Positions 43,984 to 52,576 of a stretch of DNA of 64,000 nt are shown here, piece after piece. The stretch is from Bacillus rubiinfantis (lineage in GTDB: Bacteria > Bacillota > Bacilli > Bacillales > Cytobacillaceae): assembly GCA_000752035.1 (NCBI GenBank), contig CCFE01000011.1:220736-284735 (forward strand), read 5' to 3'. A program made the position numbers and the translations under genes. Under the pieces are notes generated by a model. That model had not been told where the DNA came from, did not search any database, and saw only the letters and a program-made list of their open reading frames with translations. The first letter of the stretch is position 1. The number at the start of each line of letters is the position of its first letter.

Positions 43984-45423
43984 CTATTTGTTTTCAATAC
44001 TGATGTTTCGCTGGGTAAACATACTGATCGTGATAAACCCGAGCATCGAAATGATGATGGGGAGGATCACCGTATGGACACCAAATGGATTCGGATAAAA
44101 GCGGTCAAAAATAATATAGGAGCTCATCCCTAACACCATTGAAGCAATCGCACCATACTTGTTTCCTCTTGCCCAGTACAAACCAAAAATGACGGGCCAG
44201 ATAAATACCGATTCCAAGCCGCCAAAGGAAAACAGATTCAGCCAAATAATCAGATTGGGCGGACTTAATGATAACAGGATTACAATCAGACCGATAATTG
44301 CTGTCACACTAAAGCTGATTTTTTTCACATGGTTGTCAGTGGCCTGTGGCTTGATGTAATTTAAATAAACATCCTTAACAATCGCCGAGCTGACGAGAAT
44401 CAATAGGGCATCAACGGTCGACATGATCGCCGCCATTGGCGCCGCGAGAACAATTCCGGCGAGATAGGGCGGCAGTACCTTCATCGATAGAAGCGGCATC
44501 ACGGTGTCGCCAATCTTCACCCCAGGAAGCACTGGTCTAGCGAAGACACCGATTAAATGCATCCCGAGCATGATGAAGCCGACAACAATCGTTCCGATGA
44601 TGATGGCATTATGCATCGCTTTCGAATTTTTGTAGGACATCGCCCTTACTGTAATCTGCGGCAGACCGACTACGCCGATTCCGACCAACACCCAAAACGA
44701 GGATACATAAGCCGGTGTCAATGTTCGCTCTGCACCAAACGGGCTGATTAAATTGGGATTTTCCGCTGCCAAATCGGCGATAATCTTCGGAATGCCGCCA
44801 CCCGCTTTGATGGTCGCAACCAAAAGAATAAGTGTCCCTGTGAACATCACAACCCCCTGGACAGCATCGGTGAGCGCCACTGCGCGAAAGCCGCCGACAA
44901 TGACAAAAATCAACACCGAAAAGGCAAATATCAATAATGCCGTCGTATAGGGCAGGCCAGTTAAACTTTCGACAAGCCGAGCGCCGCCAATCCATTGTGC
45001 TGTCATCGAGGAAAACAGAAAGACAATAATACTGCCAGCGGCCAATAGCACAACGGCCTTACTCTGATAGCGTTCTTTTAAAAAGTCAATCAGAGTTACT
45101 GCCTTGTACTGGCGGGCAATAATCGCAAACTTTTTTCCCAGAACCATTAAGGTAAAGTAGCCTGTTGCTAGTTGGGCCATCGCCAGCAGCACCCAGCCTA
45201 GTCCTTGATTATAGGCAACACCTGGACCACCAATGAAACTCGAGGCACTCCCGTAAGTGGCGACCATTGTCATCGCGAGGATAAAGCCGCCCATCTGGCG
45301 TTCGCCTAAGAAGTATTCCTCTAAAAACGAATGGGATTTCAAAACAAATTTATGCGACCAAAACCCAACAGCAAAGATAATCAATAGAAAAATAATTAAT
45401 GGCGTGATTACAGGCCAATTCAT
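43984..45423 (-). CDS. panF: Sodium/pantothenate symporter
   Basis: Solute:sodium symporter family, 479 residues with about 13 membrane helices; strong matches to PanF-type segments such as ATYGSASSFIGGPGVAYNQG and GLPQITVRAM. Paired directly (4-bp overlap) with a YhdT-like DUF997 gene, the diagnostic PanF neighbour. Substrate pantothenate is inferred from that pairing and overall sequence. Confidence 0.9.
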   Translation of the reverse strand: MNWPVITPLIIFLLIIFAVGFWSHKFVLKSHSFLEEYFLGERQMGGFILAMTMVATYGSASSFIGGPGVAYNQGLGWVLLAMAQLATGYFTLMVLGKKFAIIARQYKAVTLIDFLKERYQSKAVVLLAAGSIIVFLFSSMTAQWIGGARLVESLTGLPYTTALLIFAFSVLIFVIVGGFRAVALTDAVQGVVMFTGTLILLVATIKAGGGIPKIIADLAAENPNLISPFGAERTLTPAYVSSFWVLVGIGVVGLPQITVRAMSYKNSKAMHNAIIIGTIVVGFIMLGMHLIGVFARPVLPGVKIGDTVMPLLSMKVLPPYLAGIVLAAPMAAIMSTVDALLILVSSAIVKDVYLNYIKPQATDNHVKKISFSVTAIIGLIVILLSLSPPNLIIWLNLFSFGGLESVFIWPVIFGLYWARGNKYGAIASMVLGMSSYIIFDRFYPNPFGVHTVILPIIISMLGFITISMFTQRNISIENK

Positions 45424-45704
45424 TGCCGTTCCTCCCCTTCTTCCTCAAAGGGAATATCTTTAAAGAAAAATTTTACTGTGAGGGTAACAAGCAGCACCAT
45501 GATAATAAAACCGGCAATACAGCTGTAGAAAAACCAGGCTGGCAGTCCCCATATGTATGTATATTCTTCAACCTTCTTTGAACCAAGCCCGTAGGCAAAC
45601 CCATACCACCACGTGAAGTTAAAAATAACAAGGCCAACACCAATCAGCGCCTCGCGATGAGCAATCTTAAAGCGCTTGTCCTTTTGACTAAAGTGCTTGT
45701 TCAT
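45420..45704 (-). CDS. yhdT: YhdT-family membrane protein (DUF997)
   Basis: 94 residues with two hydrophobic helices (EALIGVGLVIFNFTWWYGFA and YSCIAGFIIMVLLVTLTV). The GLVIFNFTWWYGFAYGLG segment is typical of YhdT. It precedes and overlaps panF by 4 bp, a conserved pair. Start has AGAGGAGGCAT upstream. Probably an accessory subunit of the symporter. Confidence 0.85.
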   Translation of the reverse strand: MNKHFSQKDKRFKIAHREALIGVGLVIFNFTWWYGFAYGLGSKKVEEYTYIWGLPAWFFYSCIAGFIIMVLLVTLTVKFFFKDIPFEEEGEERQ

Positions 45705-45775
45705 TGTAGGATGCCTCCTCTACCAAAAAGTGAAAAACTACTTTACTCTATCGTTCCCGAACCCGAGAAAAACCA

Positions 45776-45831
45776 CAAAAACCTTATTTTCATGCCACTA
45801 ATCGTACCACACGAAAATAAGGTTTTGTAGA
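45776..45831. terminator. Intrinsic terminator after czcD
   Basis: Long arms AAACCTTATTTTC and GAAAATAAGGTTT separated by about 24 nt, with TTTTTGTGG on the minus strand. It ends the cad/czcD operon; panF/yhdT starts beyond it. Confidence 0.75.
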
Positions 45832-45846
45832 GTTTTTTGGGAAAAC

Positions 45847-45892
45847 TGTCCACTCCAGGCGGACAAATGTCCACGAAGGGTGTCAGGCACCA
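45847..45892. repeat. Dispersed GTCCAC/GTGTCAGGCACC repeat, copy 2
   Basis: Contains GGACAAATGTCCACGAAGGG followed by TGTCAGGCACC; matches the copies at 9872-9916 and 51488-51544. It lies just downstream of the czcD stop. Confidence 0.75.
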
Positions 45893-45918
45893 CCAGAAAC
45901 CGTTGAAAAGACGTGCAT

Positions 45919-46860
45919 TTAGTTACAATTTCCGTGCGGGCTGGGGCAGCCATTCGCCTCTTTTTCGATTTGGACGGTGCTGTGTTCGATGTGGAAGTGG
46001 TCGTGTAAGATTTTTTGTGACTGGGCAAGGATGTCGTCGTGAATTCCGTTGTCAGCAATTGTGATATGGCAGCTTAAGACTGGATATCCTGACGTGATTG
46101 TCCAAATATGCAAATCATGGACTTCTTTGACGAGCGGAATTTTCCCCAGGGCCGCTTTGACCTCATTCCCATCTATTTCCGTCGGTGCTCCTTCCATTAA
46201 TATATGGAACGAGTCTTTCGTTACCCGCCAGCCGCTAATCAGAATCAGTACGGCAACAATCACGCTGGCAATCGGGTCGGCAATCCCCCAGCCAAAAAAC
46301 ATGATTAGGAGCGCAGCGATAATCGCGCCAACAGAACCAAGCATATCGCCAATAACATGCAGAAAGGCGCTGCGGACATTCAAGTTTTCATCTTTATCCC
46401 CTTTCATCAAAATCCAGGCGGCAACGATATTGACCACCAAGCCGATAACAGAAATCGTCAGCATTCCGGTACTTTGCACCTCTGGCGGTGCGAAAAAGCG
46501 CTGCAGTGCCTCGTAAAAAATAAACAGAGAAATCGCCAGTAATGTTAGCCCATTTAAGGCCGCAGCAATTATTTCAAAGCGCTTATACCCGTACGTCTTT
46601 TCCTGTGATACCTGCTTTTCCCCCAGCCTAATAGCAAAAAAACTCAACCCAAGCGCCGCCGCATCACTTAACATATGGCCGGCGTCTGACAATAAAGCCA
46701 GACTATTGGTCAACAGTCCACCAATTACTTCCACGATCATAAATGCGGCAATTAACAGAAATGCACTCAACAACGCCTTCTTATTGCTAGTATGTGCGTG
46801 ACTATGTGAATGCCCGTGGCCGTGTGCATGGCCATGATGATGATGGTGACCCATATTCAT
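45919..46860 (-). CDS. czcD: Cation diffusion facilitator CzcD
   Basis: Exports Zn(II)/Cd(II)/Co(II) across the cytoplasmic membrane in exchange for protons/potassium. 313 residues with a His-rich N-terminus (GHHHHHGHAHGHGHSHSHAH), about six helices, metal-site Asp/His (LLSDAGHMLSDAAALG) and a cytoplasmic C-terminal domain. 35 bp downstream of cadA in a cadC-cadA-czcD operon. Confidence 0.95.
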   Translation of the reverse strand: MNMGHHHHHGHAHGHGHSHSHAHTSNKKALLSAFLLIAAFMIVEVIGGLLTNSLALLSDAGHMLSDAAALGLSFFAIRLGEKQVSQEKTYGYKRFEIIAAALNGLTLLAISLFIFYEALQRFFAPPEVQSTGMLTISVIGLVVNIVAAWILMKGDKDENLNVRSAFLHVIGDMLGSVGAIIAALLIMFFGWGIADPIASVIVAVLILISGWRVTKDSFHILMEGAPTEIDGNEVKAALGKIPLVKEVHDLHIWTITSGYPVLSCHITIADNGIHDDILAQSQKILHDHFHIEHSTVQIEKEANGCPSPHGNCN

Positions 46861-46895
46861 CTCCCCCAGTTTTCAACAAGTTGGTCTTGCTTATC

Positions 46896-48968
46896 TTAGT
46901 CTGTTACTCGCATTAGCCGCAGCCCATTTAAAGTGACGAGCAGCGTCATCCCCATATCTGCAAATATCGCAATCCACAATGTCAGCCACCCAGGAACCAC
47001 GAGCAACAGGGCCAATAGCTTTACAATCAGTGATAACGTGATATTTTGTTTTATAATTCTTACTGCTTTGCGGCTTAATTGGATAGTAAACGGCAGTTTC
47101 TGCAAATCATCGTTCATTAATGCAATATCCGCCGTCTCCAATGCCGTATCGGTTCCAGCGCCGCCCATTGCAATTCCGACCGTTGCCGCCGCAAGTGCCG
47201 GAGCATCATTCACCCCGTCACCGACCATCCCCACCCGGCCAAACTCAGCCGCCAACTTTCGAATGGAGTGCAACTTATCCTGCGGCATTAGCTCTGCCTC
47301 GATACGGGAAACACCGGTACTACGGCCAATTGCTTCCGCCGTTTTCTGGTTATCACCAGTCAGCAAAATCGTCTGTTTGATACCAAGTTGCTCTAGTTCT
47401 TCAATGACAGAGTGGCTGCTTTCCCGAACCTCATCGGCAACAGCAATTAGCGCAAGAATTTTCTTCTTTGTTCCGACAACCATGACGGTTTTTCCTTCAT
47501 TTTGCAGGGTCTGGATTTTTTCACTGATAGGTACCGAAATATCGGGAAATAGTTTCGTATTGCCAATATAATAGTCTGTTCCATCGAGCGTTCCTCTAAT
47601 CCCCATTCCGGTTATCGCAGAAAAATTGTCAACTCCATAGTTCTTGTTTGCCCCGGCTGCTTTTTTCAAAATCGCACTTGCCAATGGGTGTTGTGATTTT
47701 TCTTCGAGGGCAGCGATTTTTCCTACTAAGTCACTATCGGTTGAAAAAGAAAGGAAATCTGTCACCACCGGGGTACCTTTTGTTAATGTTCCGGTTTTAT
47801 CGAAGGCGATTGCCTGTAAAGCACCAAGCTCCTCCAAATAGCTGCCGCCTTTGATAAGCACACCATGACGGGCCGCATTGCCGATGGCGGTGACGATGGC
47901 AACCGGCGTCGAGATAACCAGTGCACACGGACAGCCAACGACAAGGACAGCGAGTCCTTGGTAAATCCATGTTTGCCACTCTGCGCCAAAAAGCAGCGGC
48001 AGCACAAGGGCGATGAACCCCGCAATAACCATGATGACCGGAGTGTAATAGTTTGCGAAGCGGTCAACAAACTGCTGTGACGGGGCTTTTTGCGCTTGTG
48101 CCTCTTCTACTAAATGGATAATTTTCGCAATCGTTGTATCTTCCGCTAGTTTCGTCACTTCAATTTTTACAAAACCTTCCTCGTTAAGTGTCCCGGCAAA
48201 CACCTCATCACCCACGGCTTTTTCAACTGGAACAGATTCACCGGTAATGGCCGCCTGGTTAACTGCCGAATGGCCTTCGAAGATGACACCATCCATGGCA
48301 ATCAGCTGTCCTGGCTTAACCAGCATTACATCACCGATTCGGATTTCGGTGGTCGGCAGCAGCAGCTCCTTGCCGTTCCGAACGACGAGTGCTTCTGTCG
48401 GTGCCATTTCCATCAGCGAGCGAATCGAATTCCTTGCCTTATCCATCGTGTATCCCTCGAGGACTTCACTAATTGCAAACAGGATGACGACTACAGCCCC
48501 TTCACTCCATTCACCGATAATCGCAGCACCGATAATTGCCACCGTCATTAACGTGCGCATATCAAAATCGAGGCGGAGCAAGTTTTTCAGACCGATTGTA
48601 AAAAGCCGAAAGCCACCTAGTAAAATGGCCATCGCAAACATGAGATTGTTCGTGAAAATATAGCCCATGATGATAAAAAGCAAGGCTGCTGCCAGCAGTC
48701 CATACTGTTTCCAAAACGGCTGCTTTGGCAAGTCAGCAGGTTTTTCTTTTTCCGGAAAAATATTCAGCTTTTCAAATGCACCGGCTTCATGAAGCTGTTC
48801 GAGAGTAGCGTTTCCATAGACTATCAGCTTCGACGCGCCGAAATTAACCTGGGCCTCCACAACACCATCCAGGTGCTGTACGTTCTTTTCGAACTTTGCG
48901 GCACAGCTAGCTCAAGAAAAACCTTGGACGCGATAGACATGTTTTTCAGGCAATGTACTTGTATTCAT
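46896..48968 (-). CDS. cadA: Cadmium/zinc-exporting P1B-type ATPase with in-frame TGA at its CxxC
   Basis: P-type metal ATPase. The catalytic core is intact: actuator TGES motif, membrane CPC in [15 protein letters not shown], phosphorylation site [13 protein letters not shown] and [13 protein letters not shown]. The best start is the ATG at 48968, with GGGAGG upstream. Read from there, the N-terminal HMA domain is [18 protein letters not shown], then TGA at 48912-48914, then [18 protein letters not shown]. The TGA replaces the first Cys of the expected FSCxxC metal motif, while the second Cys is intact and the frame continues unbroken for 670 codons. Either Sec, or a nonsense mutation; a GTG restart at 48860 would give a 654-aa protein lacking the HMA domain. 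Downstream of cadC. Confidence 0.85.
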
Positions 48969-49027
48969 GGCTGCTTTCCTCCCTTCCTTCAGTTTCTTCC
49001 ATTACCCGCCTTCTTCCAGGGAGGGTT

Positions 49028-49408
49028 CTAGGAATGGCGAGGGCGTTCAAGCAGTTCTTCCTGATGCTCGATGGCAATTTGGATTAGTTGTTTAACATGG
49101 TCATCATCAAGAGAATAATAGACAAGCTTGCCCTCTTTGCGATATTTCGCAAGACCCAAATTTTTTAAATGGCGCAAATGATGCGAAGCTGTTGCTGTCG
49201 TTGCACCGACAATATGGGCGACATCGCAAACGCAAAGCTCATCTTCCAATGTGAGTGCATAGGCAATTTTCATCCGCGTTTCGTCCGATAATGCTTTAAA
49301 AAGCTTTGCCACTTCGATGAGATTGTTGCTATTAGCAAGTTCTTGTTGAATCACAGTTGTTTTTTCATTATCCACACAGGTTATCTCGCAAACATCGCGC
49401 TCTTTCAT
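49028..49408 (-). CDS. cadC: ArsR/SmtB-type metal repressor CadC
   Basis: Metal-sensing winged-helix repressor, released from DNA by Cd/Zn/Pb. 126 residues from the start at 49408, which has AAGGTG upstream. The metal-site Cys of CadC are visible in VCEITC near the N-terminus and in DELCVCDVAHIVG on helix 4; the HTH is TTATASHHLRHLKNLGL. It begins the cadC-cadA-czcD operon and its operator is below. Confidence 0.95.
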   Translation of the reverse strand: MKERDVCEITCVDNEKTTVIQQELANSNNLIEVAKLFKALSDETRMKIAYALTLEDELCVCDVAHIVGATTATASHHLRHLKNLGLAKYRKEGKLVYYSLDDDHVKQLIQIAIEHQEELLERPRHS

Positions 49409-49445
49409 CACTTCACCTTCTTCATTCAAATACTCGTTTGACTAT

Positions 49446-49475
49446 ATCATATTCAAATGCACGTTTGAATGTCAA
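49446..49475 (-). promoter_or_regulatory. cad operon promoter with CadC operator in the spacer
   Basis: Minus strand TTGACA (49475-49470), 18-bp spacer, TATGAT (49451-49446). The spacer holds an inverted repeat with perfect ATTCAAA/TTTGAAT arms (49451-49470), the CadC operator type. A second, weaker copy (ATTCAAATACTCGTTTGA) overlaps 49422-49440, between promoter and cadC. Confidence 0.85.
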
Positions 49476-49626
49476 TCATTTTGAAAGGATATTGTAAAAT
49501 TTAGTTGGTTAAAGTTAAAAGTGTGTTGCTTCCTTTTCCTAACACAGGAATTATCTACCCCAATTTAACCTTTCCTATTAAAATGTAACGATGCAAAAGT
49601 TGCTTCATTGTTCATTGTAATCTCTT

Positions 49627-49653
49627 AAAAGGAGGCATAAGATGAAGTTATAG
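49627..49653 (+). other. Three-codon minigene with strong ribosome site
   Basis: AAAAGGAGG, six bases, then ATG AAG TTA TAG. A ribosome would initiate and stop after M-K-L, 40 bp ahead of the ABC ATPase start. It may be a leader that couples or regulates translation, or the remnant of an eroded gene. Confidence 0.45.
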
Positions 49654-49693
49654 AATTTGCGCTAACATAGTTCATGATGGAGGAGGGTTTATC

Positions 49694-50419
49694 ATGCAGC
49701 CAACCATAACAGTGGCAAAGGTCACAAAAAGTTATGGCAAAAAACCGGTACTAAAAGACGTTGATTTATCGATTGAAAAAGGCCAATTATACGGCCTCAT
49801 CGGGCCATCCGGCGCTGGAAAAACAACCTTAGTGAAAATGATTGTCGGAATGGAGAAACCGGAGCACGGCACCATTCATGTATTAAATAAACAAATGCCC
49901 AACCTTTCGACCTTGCAGGAAATCGGCTATATGGCTCAATCCGATGCCCTCTATACAGAGCTTACCGGTGAGGAAAACCTTACTTTTTTTGCCAAACTGT
50001 TTCGCTTGAGTAAAGCGGAGCAGAACCAGCGAATTGCCTATGCAGCTGGTTTAGTTAACTTGACCCCAGATTTGAAAAAAAGAGTAGCTGCTTATTCAGG
50101 TGGGATGAAGCGCAGGTTATCGCTGGCGATTGCCCTTATCCAAGATCCCCAGCTGCTCATTTTGGATGAGCCCACGGTTGGGATTGATCCAGAGTTAAAG
50201 CTATCGATTTGGAACGAACTGCTCCGACTTAAAAAAGAGGAAGGTAAGACGATTATCGTCACCACCCATGTCATGGATGAAGCGGAAAAATGTGATGTCG
50301 TCGCCATGGTGCGGGACGGCAAAATCTTAACAAGCGGCTCACCAGCAGAGTTAAAAGCTACTTATCATGTTACTAGCTTGGACGAGGTATTTTTACAAGC
50401 AGGGGGGAATCAAGCATGA
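49694..50419 (+). CDS. ABC transporter ATP-binding protein
   Basis: 241-residue ABC2-type ATPase: Walker A GPSGAGKTTLVKMI, signature YSGGMKRRLSLAIAL, Walker B LLILDEPTVGIDPE, and the H-loop TTHVMDEAEKC. The ATG follows GGAGGAGGGTTTATC. It overlaps the permease gene by 4 bp. Sequence places it in the drug/antibiotic exporter class (DrrA/Nod type), but the substrate is not known. It diverges from the cad operon, which has its own operator, so a metal link is not established. Confidence 0.92.
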   Translation: MQPTITVAKVTKSYGKKPVLKDVDLSIEKGQLYGLIGPSGAGKTTLVKMIVGMEKPEHGTIHVLNKQMPNLSTLQEIGYMAQSDALYTELTGEENLTFFAKLFRLSKAEQNQRIAYAAGLVNLTPDLKKRVAAYSGGMKRRLSLAIALIQDPQLLILDEPTVGIDPELKLSIWNELLRLKKEEGKTIIVTTHVMDEAEKCDVVAMVRDGKILTSGSPAELKATYHVTSLDEVFLQAGGNQA

Positions 50420-51471
50420 GAATTTCAGCATTGATGAAGCGGATTTTCCGACAGTTGCTGCGCGATAAGCGGACGTTAGCGTTAATGTTTGTTGCCCCGC
50501 TGCTCATCCTGACGTTAATGTATTTCTTATTCAATGGGAATACCGTTGACCCTAAATTAGCTGTTGTCGGCATCGACCAAAGTCTGATTAAAGGCCTTGA
50601 AAAAGCAGATATTGTGGTGACTGAATATGAGAAAGCAGGAAGCCGTACGATTGTCGATGATGATGTAGACGGGTTACTGCAGTTAAATAAGGGAAATATG
50701 ACCTTAACATTGCGAAACGATGATAGCAGCAAAGCAAAGGCGCTGCAGATGAAAGTGAATCAGGTTATCGCCGCACAGGCACAAGCCAAACTGGTGCAAC
50801 AGAATCCCGCAGCTGCTGGCATGATTGCCAACGAGATTAAAACAAAGTATGTATACGGCAACAAACACACGGACATTTTTGATATGTTAAGCCCGATATT
50901 GATTGGCTTTTTCGTCTTTTTTTTCGTATTTATTATTGGCGGAATCGGGCTTCTTCGGGAGCGGACCACAGGAACTTTGGAGCGGCTCTTGGCAACACCG
51001 GTACGGAGATGGGAGCTTGTCACCGCCTATCTTGCAGGATACGGAACTTTTGCCGTCATCCAAACCATTATTGTTGTCGTTTATGCGATAACCGTGCTCG
51101 ACATTGTTCTAAAGGGCTCGATTTTTCTCGTAATTTTAATTAATATACTGACTGCATTGGTTGCGCTAGCTTTAGGAATCCTGTTATCGTCTTTCGCAGC
51201 TTCCGAATTCCAAATGATGCAATTCATTCCGGTGGCGGTTATTCCCCAAGTATTTTTCGCCGGGATTTTTCCACTGGATGGAATGGCCGAATGGCTTCAG
51301 GCGATTGCCAAGGTAATGCCGATGTACTATGCCGGAGATGCCTTAAAAGCAGTCATGTACAAAGGAATGGGCCTCAGTGAAATCAGCGGCGACCTCATCG
51401 CCTTGACCATTTTCGCCGCCATCTTCATCGTAATGAACATTTTCGCCTTGAAGAAATACCGCGTATTATAG
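50416..51471 (+). CDS. ABC-2 type exporter permease
   Basis: 351-residue membrane subunit: one N-terminal helix (LMFVAPLLILTLMYFLF), a ~150-residue extracellular stretch, then a block of five helices from about residue 160, with the LRERTTGTLERLLATPVRRWE region. It is coupled to the ATPase by 4 bp and ends 120 bp before a bidirectional terminator. Confidence 0.9.
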   Translation: MRISALMKRIFRQLLRDKRTLALMFVAPLLILTLMYFLFNGNTVDPKLAVVGIDQSLIKGLEKADIVVTEYEKAGSRTIVDDDVDGLLQLNKGNMTLTLRNDDSSKAKALQMKVNQVIAAQAQAKLVQQNPAAAGMIANEIKTKYVYGNKHTDIFDMLSPILIGFFVFFFVFIIGGIGLLRERTTGTLERLLATPVRRWELVTAYLAGYGTFAVIQTIIVVVYAITVLDIVLKGSIFLVILINILTALVALALGILLSSFAASEFQMMQFIPVAVIPQVFFAGIFPLDGMAEWLQAIAKVMPMYYAGDALKAVMYKGMGLSEISGDLIALTIFAAIFIVMNIFALKKYRVL

Positions 51472-51487
51472 ATGTTTTTGCGCCCTA

Positions 51488-51544
51488 TGGTGCCTGGCAC
51501 CCTAAAAAGACAAAATCAGCTAAATGTCCGTCTGGGGTGGACAC
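51488..51544. repeat. Dispersed GTCCAC/GTGCCTGGCACC repeat, copy 3 (inverted)
   Basis: Begins GGTGCCTGGCACC and ends ATGTCCGTCTGGGGTGGACA; opposite orientation to copies 1 and 2 relative to the plus strand and with a ~20-bp insertion in the middle. It follows the permease stop codon. Confidence 0.65.
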
Positions 51545-51594
51545 TTTTCCAAATATAGGATGCTTTTATGAAGGGGTACTTCCTACTTTAAGGC

Positions 51595-51629
51595 AAAAAA
51601 CATCTCCCGCACGCTGGGAGATGTTTTTT
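51595..51629. terminator. Bidirectional intrinsic terminator
   Basis: Arms AAAAAACATCTCCC and GGGAGATGTTTTTT around GCACGCT, between convergent ABC permease and Uma2 gene. Confidence 0.9.
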
Positions 51630-51650
51630 GTATGTTAGATTAGACGTTAG

Positions 51651-52223
51651 TTAGTCTTTAAAGATAGTATTTAACTGTATTTGCAATTCAGGTAGTATCC
51701 CTACTGTTAGTGTATCTTCTTTTCCATACACACCTGTTTGTTTGAAGGAAGCTTCATTGAGTTCATATACTTCAACAGACAGGTTCAATGGGTCAACAAT
51801 CCAATATTCCTTGACACCTGCTTTTTCATAACTATTATATTTAATCCAACGATCATTTCTAGCTGTCGATGGTGAAAGAACCTCGACAACCAATTCGGGA
51901 GCGCCAACGATATTTTTTTCAGTGATTTTCTTCTGATCACATACAACGATTAAATCTGGCTGTACCCAATCTTGAATATCCTGATTACTTGTTTCGCGGG
52001 AGGCAAATAAACAAACATCAATTGGCGCTGAAAAAGCCATACATTCTTTTCCGCGCAAAAAGATTGTAAACTCTGCCGTGAGTTCAGCAACGACATCCTG
52101 ATGTTTTGGAGTTGGTGAAGGCGACATACTAATAATTTCACCTTCAATCGCCTCACAACGTAACGATTCATCCCATGTCAGATAATCTTCGTACGTATAT
52201 TTTTTTTGCTTAGGCATCCCCAT
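51651..52223 (-). CDS. Uma2-family endonuclease-like protein
   Basis: 190 residues of the Uma2/DUF820 PD-(D/E)XK-like group. Core visible: the first acidic site in WVQPDLIVVCD and the later PELVVEVLSPSTARNDR with KYNSYEKAGVKEYWIVDP. The start MGMPKQKKYTYEDYL is typical. Real substrate and role are unknown; these genes expand in cyanobacteria and some Firmicutes and their nuclease activity is largely predicted. Confidence 0.87.
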   Translation of the reverse strand: MGMPKQKKYTYEDYLTWDESLRCEAIEGEIISMSPSPTPKHQDVVAELTAEFTIFLRGKECMAFSAPIDVCLFASRETSNQDIQDWVQPDLIVVCDQKKITEKNIVGAPELVVEVLSPSTARNDRWIKYNSYEKAGVKEYWIVDPLNLSVEVYELNEASFKQTGVYGKEDTLTVGILPELQIQLNTIFKD

Positions 52224-52285
52224 TCATATCACCTCATTATTCCTAATTATACCATAAACACAAGGAATTCCCACCAATGCCGCTA

Positions 52286-52576
52286 TTATGTAGCACCGCC
52301 GCCACGGTGGCGGTCAACATGGTAGATGAAGGCGAACACCTCGGCCACGGCCTGGTACAACTCCTCGGGAATTCTTTCATTGATTTGCAGCTGGCTGAGG
52401 AGCTCCACCAAGGATGTATCCTGCTGAATAGGAACGTCATGGTCTTTTGCAGTTTCAATGATTTTCTCAGCGACAAAGCCACTTCCCTTGGCAGTCACGA
52501 TCGGTACCGCCTGTTCCCCCGGCTGATACGACAAGGCCACGGCCCTTATTGGTTTCGTTTGTTTTTGCCTGTTCAT
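52286..52576 (-). CDS. ylqH: FlhB-C-terminal-domain-like protein (YlqH)
   Basis: 96 residues that match only the C-terminal cytoplasmic part of FlhB/EscU-type export switch proteins (PIVTAKGSGFVAEKIIETAK, VPIQQDTSLVELLSQL, IPEELYQAVAEVFAFIY). No membrane part and no NPTH autocleavage motif are seen, so it is a stand-alone relative. It overlaps ylqG by 4 bp, the B. subtilis pair. Confidence 0.88.
   Translation of the reverse strand: MNRQKQTKPIRAVALSYQPGEQAVPIVTAKGSGFVAEKIIETAKDHDVPIQQDTSLVELLSQLQINERIPEELYQAVAEVFAFIYHVDRHRGGGAT

Noticed and set aside
48896..48945. Definite SECIS element after the cadA TGA
   Set aside because: Only a 4-bp stem with a plain loop is present and it coincides with conserved codons; not enough to call.
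49694..51471. ABC exporter as part of the cad resistance system
   Set aside because: It is divergent from cad, has its own promoter region and no metal-type motifs.
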